Positions 5,722 through 11,209 of a DNA stretch of 11,209 bases are shown here, in pieces. The position numbers were made by a program, and so were the translations under genes. The notes beneath the pieces are model-generated. The model was given only the letters and a program-made list of their open reading frames with translations, did no database searches and was not told the origin of the DNA. The stretch lies in contig CAMWVM010000028.1 in the NCBI GenBank assembly GCA_947177715.1, positions 1 to 11,209 of the forward strand, read 5' to 3'. This DNA comes from an uncultured Ruminococcus sp. (GTDB lineage Bacteria; Bacillota; Clostridia; Oscillospirales; Ruminococcaceae). Numbering within the stretch: the stretch's first letter is position 1; each line of letters starts with the position of its first letter.

Positions 5722-7668
5722 ATGAAAGACGGTTTTATAAAGGTCGCCGCCTGTACCCCCAAAATTAAAGTTGCGGACATTGATTTTAATGTAAAAAGCA
5801 TTATTTCACAGATTAATGAATGCAAAAATAAAGGAGTAAAAATTGCCGCATTTCCTGAGCTTTGCGTAACCGGATATACCTGTCAGGATTTATTTTTTCA
5901 GGATACTCTTCTTGACAGTGCAATGTGCGGACTTATTGATATTGCAAATGCATCAAAAGATTATGACGCTCTCATTGCTGTGGGGCTGCCCGTAAAAGCT
6001 TTCGGTAAAATCTATAACTGTGCCGCAGTAATACAAAACGGCGATATTCTTGCATTTATTCCGAAAACACACCTTCCCAATTATAATGAATTTTATGAAG
6101 CAAGACATTTTGCAGCTTATGATGGAAAAACCACAAATGTTGACTTGAATAATTATGGATATGAAAACAGCAGCGGAACCAGTTCTGTTTATTTCGGACA
6201 GAGCGTATTTGCCTGCTCTAACTTACCGGAACTAATAGTTGGATATGAAATCTGTGAAGACTTATGGACTTCCGATCCTGTTTCAAATCACCTTGCGCTT
6301 GCAGGAGCAACAATTATCTGCAATCTTTCCGCTTCTGACGAGGTTATTGGAAAGGAAGCCTACCGCAGACAGCTTGTTTCAAATCAGTCTGCAAGACTTG
6401 TTTCAGGCTATGTATATTGCTCTGCAGGCGATGGTGAATCAACTCAAGATATGGTTTTTTCGGGACACAATATTATTGCTGAAAACGGAGCTTTACTTAA
6501 TGAAAGCACCTTGTTTAAAAATGAAATTACTATTTCGGAAATTGATATTAAAAAACTTGCTTTTGAACGCAGAAAAATATCAACATATAATGCAATAACA
6601 CGCCAGCCTGATATTAAAGAATCCAACTTTTCTTTTACTTCTGTCAAAACCACAGAACTGACAAGATTTGTAGACAAAACTCCGTTTATTCCATCAAACG
6701 ACAGGGAAAGAAACTATCGATGTCATCTTATTCTGCAAATGCAGTCGCATGGCCTTAAAAAGCGTATTGAACACACGAATGCTAAAAGTGTGGTAATCGG
6801 CATTTCAGGCGGACTTGATTCCTGTCTTGCTTTGCTTGTTTGTGTGGAGGCTATGGATCTGCTGAATCGTCCGCATTCGGACATTGTTGCCGTTACTATG
6901 CCTTGCTTTGGCACAACCAAAAGAACTCGCTCCAATGCAGAAATAATGTGTGACGCACTGGATGTTACTTTTAAAGAAGTAGACATTACAAAATCAGTAC
7001 TTCAGCATTTTGAAGACATTGGTCATGATACAAGCAATCACGATGTAGTGTTTGAAAACGGCCAAGCAAGAGAACGCACAAAGGTGCTTATGAACATTGC
7101 CAATCAGACTAACGGTTTTGTTGTGGGAACAGGTGATTTATCAGAGCTTGCACTTGGCTGGGCGACCTACAATGGCGACCATATGTCCATGTACGGTGTC
7201 AATGCTTCAATACCAAAAACTTTGGTAAGACACATTGTCAAATATTACGGTGACACATGCACAAGTGATAAGCTAAGAGAAGTTCTTTATGATATTCTTG
7301 ACACTCCCGTTTCTCCTGAACTTTTGCCGACAGATGAAACCGCTACTGAAATGACACAGAAAACTGAAGACCTTGTTGGTCCATATGAGCTGCATGACTT
7401 TTTCCTTTATAACGGAATACGCTGGGGATTTAGTCCAAGAAAAGTTTATCGCCTTGCAAAAATCGCTTTTAACGGTGAATATGACAACGAAACTATTTTA
7501 AAATGGCTAAAAACATTTTACAGAAGATTTTTCTCACAGCAATTTAAACGTTCATGTCTGCCTGACGGTGCAAAAATCGGTTCTGTTACTCTATCACCAA
7601 GAGGGGATTGGCGAATGCCGTCCGACGCTATGGTCACAATTTGGCTAAAAGAAATTGATGAGTTATAA
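5722..7668 (+). CDS. nadE: Glutamine-dependent NAD+ synthetase
   Basis: This 648-residue cytoplasmic enzyme performs the last step of NAD+ synthesis: it amidates nicotinic acid adenine dinucleotide using ATP and ammonia released from glutamine. The N-terminal nitrilase-type glutaminase (about 1-290) has its triad at Glu46 (AFPELCVTGY), Lys115 (IPKTHLPNY) and Cys178 (GYEICEDLW). The C-terminal synthetase (about 325-648) starts with an ATP-pyrophosphatase loop, SGGLDS at 362-367, and contains GTGDLSELALGW at 469-480 and the family's LPTDETATEMTQKTEDLVGPYELHDFF region at 535-561. Length and domain order match the two-domain bacterial form. AAAGGA lies 10 nt before the ATG. It follows a D-lactate dehydrogenase gene but has its own promoter and terminator. 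Nothing appears truncated. Confidence 0.97.
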   Translation: MKDGFIKVAACTPKIKVADIDFNVKSIISQINECKNKGVKIAAFPELCVTGYTCQDLFFQDTLLDSAMCGLIDIANASKDYDALIAVGLPVKAFGKIYNCAAVIQNGDILAFIPKTHLPNYNEFYEARHFAAYDGKTTNVDLNNYGYENSSGTSSVYFGQSVFACSNLPELIVGYEICEDLWTSDPVSNHLALAGATIICNLSASDEVIGKEAYRRQLVSNQSARLVSGYVYCSAGDGESTQDMVFSGHNIIAENGALLNESTLFKNEITISEIDIKKLAFERRKISTYNAITRQPDIKESNFSFTSVKTTELTRFVDKTPFIPSNDRERNYRCHLILQMQSHGLKKRIEHTNAKSVVIGISGGLDSCLALLVCVEAMDLLNRPHSDIVAVTMPCFGTTKRTRSNAEIMCDALDVTFKEVDITKSVLQHFEDIGHDTSNHDVVFENGQARERTKVLMNIANQTNGFVVGTGDLSELALGWATYNGDHMSMYGVNASIPKTLVRHIVKYYGDTCTSDKLREVLYDILDTPVSPELLPTDETATEMTQKTEDLVGPYELHDFFLYNGIRWGFSPRKVYRLAKIAFNGEYDNETILKWLKTFYRRFFSQQFKRSCLPDGAKIGSVTLSPRGDWRMPSDAMVTIWLKEIDEL

Positions 7669-7691
7669 CTTAGGTAAACCCTTATTTAAAT

Positions 7692-7725
7692 AAAAAGTTA
7701 TCCGTATTTTACGGATAACTTTTTT
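7692..7725 (+). terminator. Intrinsic terminator after nadE
   Basis: AAAAGTTATCCGTA (7693-7706) and TACGGATAACTTTT (7710-7723) form a perfect stem with a TTT loop, ending in a run of six T residues. The flanking A and T tracts would also let it work on the opposite strand. Confidence 0.93.
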
Positions 7726-7752
7726 GCTTTGCAAAAAACTGCGTATTTACGC
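7720..7752. repeat. Two further short perfect palindromes after the nadE terminator
   Basis: TTTTTTGC (7720-7727) pairs with GCAAAAAA (7731-7738) around TTT, which would compete with the terminator stem. GCGTA-TT-TACGC (7741-7752) follows at once. No function is evident; these may be extra hairpins or protein sites. Confidence 0.5.
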
Positions 7753-7788
7753 CTATGCAACTTCAAGTTTACATAAAAATATTTAAAA

Positions 7789-7807
7789 GCAACACAAATT
7801 TGGTTGC
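7789..7807. promoter_or_regulatory. Palindrome overlapping the -35 of the regulator gene: candidate autoregulatory operator
   Basis: GCAAC (7789-7793), the inner palindrome CAAATTTG (7795-7802) and GTTGC (7803-7807) make a near-perfect dyad with one extra A. It runs into the -35 hexamer at 7804-7809. XRE-type regulators commonly bind such dyads in their own promoters, so autorepression is a reasonable inference. Confidence 0.45.
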
Positions 7808-7832
7808 AGTTTTCTATATTAAATGATAAAAT
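7804..7832 (+). promoter_or_regulatory. Promoter for the XRE/membrane regulator gene
   Basis: TTGCAG (7804-7809) and TAAAAT (7827-7832) are 17 bp apart, and TGA before the -10 gives an extended -10. The transcript is expected to begin near 7839-7841, leaving a leader of about 80 nt before the ATG at 7921. Confidence 0.65.
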
Positions 7833-7840
7833 TTAATCAT

Positions 7841-7913
7841 AGGAACAGCTGTCCTGTGACTACGCCCTTCCGCCTGAAACGGTTTAGTCGTAATTACATA
7901 GGCGGAGAAAGGA
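7841..7913 (+). promoter_or_regulatory. Structured 5' leader with sequestered ribosome site: candidate RNA regulator
   Basis: Three pairings are visible. AGGA (7841-7844) pairs with TCCT (7852-7855). GACTA (7858-7862) pairs with TAGTC (7885-7889), extendable outward with wobble pairs. CCGCCT (7870-7875) pairs with AGGCGG (7900-7905), and after a 3-nt bulge CCTT (7866-7869) pairs with AAGG (7909-7912), which is the ribosome site AAAGGA (7908-7913). The last two helices are in A-B-A'-B' order, so they form either an H-type pseudoknot or alternative folds. I do not recognise a known riboswitch class. A simple local hairpin (CCG/CGG at 7870-7872 and 7880-7882) is a competing fold. Confidence 0.5.
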
Positions 7914-7920
7914 TTATACC

Positions 7921-8799
7921 ATGAGCTTAGGTGAAAACTTACAGTTTCTAAGAAAAACTAAAAATATTACTCAGGAAGACTTGGCAGAAGCACTTAACGT
8001 TTCACGACAGTCCGTTTCCAAATGGGAATCTGACGCTACTTTTCCCGAAATGGATAAAATAATTCAGATATGTGATATATTTTCCTGTTCAATGGACAGT
8101 CTGATAAAGGGGAATATTGAAAAGGAAACAGCCCAAGACAAAACAGGATACGACAAACACATGAACGGATTTTCAAAAGCCATTTCCGTGGGAGTAGGAT
8201 TATGTCTGTTGGGTATTTCACTTGCAAGTTTCTTTGATGAACTAAAAGTCAATGAAGCCCTGCTCGGAATAGGATTTTTCTTATTTATTCTCATTGCTGT
8301 AATGATTTTTGTGGTCAGCGGAATAAACAATTCTAATTTTGAAAAAAACAATCCCTTCATAACTCCTTTTTATAAAAAAGAACAAATAACATCTTTTGAA
8401 AAGAAATTCCCTATAAGAATTGCATTAGGAATTTGCATAATATTAATAGGTCTTATTATTACAATAGGAATTGACGGATTAGAAAAAACTCATATTAGTG
8501 AGGCTCTTGAAAGTTCAATACTGTTTTTTACAGCCTCAATAGGAGTTCCGATTCTTGTTTACAACGGTATTCAAAAAGACAAATTTGACATTGAAAAATA
8601 CAACCGCAGACTGGAAAAAGTGCACAGAAAAGAAACATCTGTGGGGAAAAAGATTCAAGGCGTTATTATGCTGACAGCCGTAATCGTTTTTCTTGTAACC
8701 GGATTTATTTGGAGCATATGGCAATACAACTGGCTTTCATTTGTTATAGGAGGAATTCTTTGCGGAATAGTCAGCATTATCAGCGGTGAAGACGACTAA
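7921..8799 (+). CDS. XRE/Cro-CI family HTH regulator fused to a multi-pass membrane domain
   Basis: Residues 4-60 are a typical Cro/CI helix-turn-helix: LRKTKNITQEDLAEALNVSRQSVSKWESDATFPEMDKIIQI, followed by FSCSMDSLIKG, the usual end of the domain in Firmicutes. The rest of the 292-residue protein is membrane-bound, with about six hydrophobic segments near 84-105, 113-135, 166-184, 197-215, 246-265 and 270-288, and charged loops between. It should be a DNA-binding protein tethered to the membrane, perhaps sensing envelope state, but no ligand domain is recognised. AAAGGA is 7 nt before the ATG, within a structured leader. The gene stands alone between terminators, so its target is not indicated by context; its own promoter dyad at 7789-7807 is one candidate. 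The domain call is firm and the signal is unknown. Confidence 0.88.
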   Translation: MSLGENLQFLRKTKNITQEDLAEALNVSRQSVSKWESDATFPEMDKIIQICDIFSCSMDSLIKGNIEKETAQDKTGYDKHMNGFSKAISVGVGLCLLGISLASFFDELKVNEALLGIGFFLFILIAVMIFVVSGINNSNFEKNNPFITPFYKKEQITSFEKKFPIRIALGICIILIGLIITIGIDGLEKTHISEALESSILFFTASIGVPILVYNGIQKDKFDIEKYNRRLEKVHRKETSVGKKIQGVIMLTAVIVFLVTGFIWSIWQYNWLSFVIGGILCGIVSIISGEDD

Positions 8800-8821
8800 A
8801 AAATTGTTGTCAAATCATACA

Positions 8822-8859
8822 AAAAACCGTATCCTGTTTTGTGCAGGTATACGGTTTTT
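8822..8859. terminator. Bidirectional terminator between convergent genes
   Basis: AAAAACCGTATCCTG (8822-8836) pairs with CAGG-T-ATACGG plus five T residues (8844-8859), with a single bulged T at 8848 and loop TTTTGTG. A and T tracts flank the stem on both sides, so it can end the regulator transcript on the plus strand and the rnf-deaminase transcript on the minus strand. Confidence 0.88.
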
Positions 8860-8888
8860 CTTTTAATTAAAACATATTTCATTTAAAG

Positions 8889-8993
8889 TTGCACGTTTGC
8901 GTGCAAAAAAGGCCTCAAATGGGACTATAAGTGAAGGGGGTCTTAGCGCAGACGGCGCAAACCACAATATCAGTTTGAGTTATCTCACTATAG
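8889..8993. other. Inverted-repeat-rich convergent intergenic segment of unknown function
   Basis: TTGCACG-TTTG-CGTGCAA (8889-8906) is a perfect hairpin without a usable T tract. Then CTCAAA (8914-8919) matches TTTGAG (8974-8979), and CTATAAGTGA (8925-8934) matches TCACTATAG (8985-8993) with one bulge, the two pairs interleaving rather than nesting. Between them GTCT/AGAC (8940-8943, 8950-8953) or GCGC/GCGC (8946-8949, 8955-8958) can form a small hairpin. The segment is more GC-rich than the other gaps. It lies in the 3' untranslated region of the minus-strand operon and its last bases enter the deaminase stop region. It could be a 3' UTR element or a small RNA; no promoter was recognised. 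Confidence 0.35.
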
Positions 8994-9467
8994 CTTTATA
9001 TTTATTTCTCTTCCTGTTGCCTCATACTGACGGATTTTCACGCCTGCCATGGAGAACATCATTTTAGAAGCCTTAACCGAGTCCGATTCAGCATATTTGT
9101 CTTCCATATATACAACTTCCGTAATTCCGCTTTGAATAATAGCTTTTGCACACTCGTTGCATGGGAAAAGAGAAACATATATCCTTGCATTCTTCAGACT
9201 TCCTGTAATTCTGTTAAGAATAGCGTTAAGCTCTGCATGGCAAACAAAAGGATACTTGGTTTCAAGGGTATTTCCCTCTCTTTCCCAAGGCATATCATCA
9301 TCGCAGCAACCAGTAGGCATTCCGTTATAGCCAACAGAAAGAACCTTGTTTTCGTCGGAAACTATGCAAGCTCCCACCTGTGTATTATTATCCTTGCTTC
9401 TTCCGGCGGAAAGCAATGCTACTCCCATAAAATATTCATCCCAAGATAGATAATCCTGTCTTTTCAT
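8988..9467 (-). CDS. Deoxycytidylate (dCMP) deaminase, zinc-dependent
   Basis: This 159-residue cytoplasmic enzyme of the cytidine/deoxycytidylate deaminase fold should convert dCMP to dUMP, feeding dTMP synthesis. The zinc site is visible as CHAELNAIL with His77 and catalytic Glu79, and FPCNECAKAII with Cys103 and Cys106. The N-terminal SWDEYFMGVALLSAGRSKDNNTQVGACIV and the YNGMPTGC segment at 47-54 are typical of dCMP deaminases, including the ComEB type of Bacillus, and distinguish it from tRNA adenosine or guanine deaminases. The ATG at 9467 is preceded by AGGTG (9474-9478). The gene starts only 16 nt after the rnfB stop on the same strand and is probably the last cistron of the rnf operon. 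A metabolic link to Rnf is not obvious. The terminator lies about 130 nt past the stop. Confidence 0.92.
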   Translation of the reverse strand: MKRQDYLSWDEYFMGVALLSAGRSKDNNTQVGACIVSDENKVLSVGYNGMPTGCCDDDMPWEREGNTLETKYPFVCHAELNAILNRITGSLKNARIYVSLFPCNECAKAIIQSGITEVVYMEDKYAESDSVKASKMMFSMAGVKIRQYEATGREINIKL

Positions 9468-9483
9468 AGTCTACACCTACTTT

Positions 9484-10269
9484 TTAAATCCTTTTTACTG
9501 CATGAACCCTGCAAGTATCCACACAAATTCCGCAGTTAATACATTTATCATAGTCAATCACTGCATGGTTATTTATAACAGTAATTGCCTGCTTAGGGCA
9601 CTTTCTCTCACACATTTTGCAGCCTATACAACCGTTTGAGCAAATTTCTCTTGTCAGTCTGCCCATATCCCCCGATGAACATATAACCTCAACCTTTTGA
9701 GATTTTCGCCGAACAGCTATAAGATCATTAGGACATTCCTTTGCACACAGTCCGCAGCCTATACATTTTTCGGGGTCTATAACGGCAATTCTGTCCACAA
9801 TGGATATTGCCCCTTGAGGACAAACTTTTACACAATCACCATATCCCATACAACCGCTTGTACAGGTTTTACTGCCATTGTAAAATCTGTTGCATGCTGC
9901 ACAGCTTTGAATGCCGTCAAAGTCATATTTATGCCTTGTAACATTACAGTCGCCTGCACAACGTACAAAAGCTGTCATAGGCTCTGCTTCCTGAGCCTCA
10001 ACGCCCATGATTTCCGCCAATTTTGCTGCACTTTCAGCTCCGCCGGGCTTACAAAGATTACATTCTGCACCCTTTGTCACAACCGCTTCAGCATAGTCGT
10101 TACAGCCTGAAAATCCGCAGGCTCCGCAATTTACCTGAGGCAAAGCCTCCTGAGCCGCCTCTATTCGCTCATCGGTTTTAACGGCAAAGGCTTTAGACAC
10201 GACAGTCAAAAGCACGCCCGCTAAAATTCCAAGCCCTGCAAAAAGACCGATAGGTATTAAATATTCCAA
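9484..10269 (-). CDS. rnfB: Rnf complex subunit B, polyferredoxin, TTG start
   Basis: RnfB takes electrons from reduced ferredoxin and passes them into the membrane-bound Rnf complex, which reduces NAD+ and pumps Na+ or H+. Residues 5-24 are the membrane anchor. A four-cysteine Fe-S domain follows (Cys48, Cys51, Cys56, Cys73, in CGACGFSGC...C). Further clusters are at Cys123-Cys126, Cys136-Cys140-Cys146-Cys150, Cys169-172-175-179, Cys210-214-217-220-224 and Cys243-246-249-253, giving a cysteine-rich clostridial-style RnfB of 261 residues. The start is TTG at 10269, supported by AGGAGG at 10276-10281 with 6-nt spacing and by the hydrophobic anchor beginning at once. It lies 42 nt after rnfA and 16 nt before the deaminase gene, in the usual rnfCDGEAB order. 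Confidence 0.96.
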   Translation of the reverse strand: MEYLIPIGLFAGLGILAGVLLTVVSKAFAVKTDERIEAAQEALPQVNCGACGFSGCNDYAEAVVTKGAECNLCKPGGAESAAKLAEIMGVEAQEAEPMTAFVRCAGDCNVTRHKYDFDGIQSCAACNRFYNGSKTCTSGCMGYGDCVKVCPQGAISIVDRIAVIDPEKCIGCGLCAKECPNDLIAVRRKSQKVEVICSSGDMGRLTREICSNGCIGCKMCERKCPKQAITVINNHAVIDYDKCINCGICVDTCRVHAVKRI

Positions 10270-10275
10270 GTTAAT

Positions 10276-10281
10276 CCTCCT
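10276..10281 (-). promoter_or_regulatory. Ribosome binding site fixing the TTG start of rnfB
   Basis: AGGAGG on the minus strand lies 6 nt before TTG at 10269. A full consensus site at ideal spacing justifies the non-ATG start. The 42-nt gap between rnfA and rnfB holds no other signal. Confidence 0.85.
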
Positions 10282-10311
10282 CTTTTGTATACTGACAACA
10301 AATTAAATCGG

Positions 10312-10887
10312 CTAACTGAACAATCCGCTAAATCCCATAAAGCTCAATGAAACGATTGACGCCGCAACAAGCGTTGCCGGAACGCCCTTAAACGTTTCGG
10401 GAATATTGGAATCTGCAATTCTTGCACGGACTCCTGAAAACAGCACTAATGCCAATGTAAAAGCCAGACCTGTTCCCAGTGCATTTGTTATTGACTTCGC
10501 GAAAGTATATCCGTTATCTATATTGGCAATAGTTACACCAAGAACCGCACAGTTTGTTGTAATAAGCGGCAGATAAACGCCAAGCGCCTTATAAAGTGGT
10601 GGCATGACTTTTTTCATTACTATTTCAACCAACTGCACAAACAATGCTATAACAAGAATAAACGCTACAGTTTGCAGATATTCAATTTTTGCAAGCTCCA
10701 ACAATTTATAGACTGGATATGTACAAGCTGTTGCACAGACCATAACAAAAATTACTGCTCCACCCATGCCTACTGACGATTTAAGCTGTTTTGACACGCC
10801 CAAAAACGGACATATACCCATAAACTGCGAAAGCACAACGTTGTTTACAAAAACGGCGGACAGCATAATTATAAGAAATTCTTTCAT
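10312..10887 (-). CDS. rnfA: Rnf complex subunit A, membrane protein
   Basis: RnfA is an integral membrane subunit of the ferredoxin:NAD+ oxidoreductase and pairs with RnfE in the membrane core. The 191-residue length matches the family. Hydrophobic segments fit six helices: about 4-24, 38-58, 70-90, 100-122, 130-150 and 168-189. Conserved stretches include NNVVLSQFMGICPFLGVS and LITTNCAVLGV; Cys26 and Cys113 in these are the positions which, in this family and the related NqrE, help hold an iron or Fe-S centre in the membrane together with cysteines of the partner subunit. GGAGGTT precedes the ATG at 10887, and the gene begins 2 nt after the rnfE stop, implying translational coupling. Nothing is truncated. 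Confidence 0.97.
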   Translation of the reverse strand: MKEFLIIMLSAVFVNNVVLSQFMGICPFLGVSKQLKSSVGMGGAVIFVMVCATACTYPVYKLLELAKIEYLQTVAFILVIALFVQLVEIVMKKVMPPLYKALGVYLPLITTNCAVLGVTIANIDNGYTFAKSITNALGTGLAFTLALVLFSGVRARIADSNIPETFKGVPATLVAASIVSLSFMGFSGLFS

Positions 10888-10889
10888 AA

Positions 10890-11209
10890 TTATTTAACCT
10901 CCATTTCTGCACAACCGCTGCAATCCTGTCCGCAGGCTTCTGCATTAGGACAGTTTTTACATGAAATTTCTGCGGGCGGTTTTCTGTTTGCAATTTTATT
11001 TACTAATGCGATTACGCATCCCAGCACGAAAAAGCCTCCAGCCGGCATGATAAATATAAGCACCGGATTTGAGCTGATAATCGGGATTTCAATACCCATC
11101 CAGCTTCCTGAACCAAAGATTTCCCTAAGCGAACCCATTGCGAACAACGATAGGGTAAACCCCAGACCCATTCCCAGTCCGTCCAAGATCGACGGAACAA
11201 GCTTATTCT
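10890..11209 (-). CDS. rnfE: Rnf complex subunit E, membrane protein, N-terminus outside window
   Basis: The frame is open to the right edge and ends with TAA at 10890, giving 105 C-terminal residues of RnfE, the membrane partner of RnfA. LDGLGMGLGFTLSLFAMGSLREIFGSG is the conserved NqrD/RnfE signature, followed by a last membrane helix (GGFFVLGCVIALVN). A TTG near 11186 is internal, since family-like sequence (NKLVPSI) continues upstream of it; the true start lies beyond the window. After the last helix comes a short tail of about 30 residues with five cysteines in the spacing C-x2-C-x5-C-x3-C-x2-C, ending EMEVK. Such a tail is absent from E. coli RnfE as I know it. The gene is followed at 2 nt by rnfA. 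Confidence 0.94.
   Translation of the reverse strand, partial: NKLVPSILDGLGMGLGFTLSLFAMGSLREIFGSGSWMGIEIPIISSNPVLIFIMPAGGFFVLGCVIALVNKIANRKPPAEISCKNCPNAEACGQDCSGCAEMEVK

Noticed and set aside
6239..6598. Plus-strand ORF inside nadE
   Set aside because: It is out of frame within an intact, fully motif-supported nadE gene.
7755..7826. Short ORF of 23 codons upstream of the regulator gene
   Set aside because: It has no ribosome site, overlaps the promoter and dyad of the regulator, and has unremarkable composition.
9132..10110. Plus-strand ORFs opposite the deaminase and rnfB (9132-9449, 9697-10110)
   Set aside because: They are shadows of conserved genes on the other strand, with no ribosome sites. 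The cysteine and threonine richness simply mirrors the rnfB codons.
11186..11186. TTG at 11186 as the start of rnfE
   Set aside because: Family-like sequence continues upstream in frame to the window edge and no ribosome site precedes it.

Overview
The window looks like chromosomal DNA of a low-GC Gram-positive anaerobe, most likely Clostridia and probably of Ruminococcus/Oscillospiraceae type. The grounds are AT-rich intergenic regions, near-consensus sigma-A promoters, strong AGGAGG-type ribosome sites (two of them driving TTG starts), an Rnf complex in clostridial gene order, and a secreted protein with Ser/Glu-rich linkers. The taxonomic call is inference. No rRNA, tRNA, CRISPR array, transposase or phage gene was seen.

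Layout. (1) 1-727, minus: a signal-peptide protein with a tandem-repeat linker, cut by the left edge. (2) 728-957: a divergent control region with a perfect TTGACA-N17-TATAAT promoter on each strand, each overlapped by inverted repeats. (3) 958-4407, plus: four overlapping genes for a PqqD-like protein, a small S24/S26 peptidase, an ABC exporter and a nucleotidyltransferase-fold protein, closed by two tandem terminators. (4) 4577-5611, plus: an LdhA-type D-lactate dehydrogenase with a cysteine-rich tail. (5) 5722-7668, plus: glutamine-dependent NAD+ synthetase with its own promoter and a strong terminator. (6) 7669-7920: a palindrome-rich leader, then 7921-8799, an XRE-type regulator fused to about six membrane segments. 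(7) 8800-8987: a convergent gap holding a bidirectional terminator and an unexplained structured segment. (8) 8988-11209, minus: rnfE (partial), rnfA, rnfB and a dCMP deaminase as one operon.

How the genes work together. Regions 4, 5 and 8 share a redox theme: D-lactate dehydrogenase reoxidises NADH, NadE makes NAD+, and Rnf couples ferredoxin:NAD+ electron transfer to an ion gradient.

The most interesting unit is region 3. A PqqD-like fold (often a RiPP leader-binding element), a leader-peptidase-like enzyme without an N-terminal anchor, an exporter without its own peptidase domain and a nucleotidyltransferase of the type seen beside some lasso-peptide clusters together resemble a peptide maturation and export cassette. 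No precursor peptide or cyclising enzyme is in the window, so this function is inferred. The second candidate is the roughly 80-nt leader of the membrane-bound regulator. Its predicted fold hides the ribosome site and has pseudoknot-ordered helices that match no riboswitch class I know.
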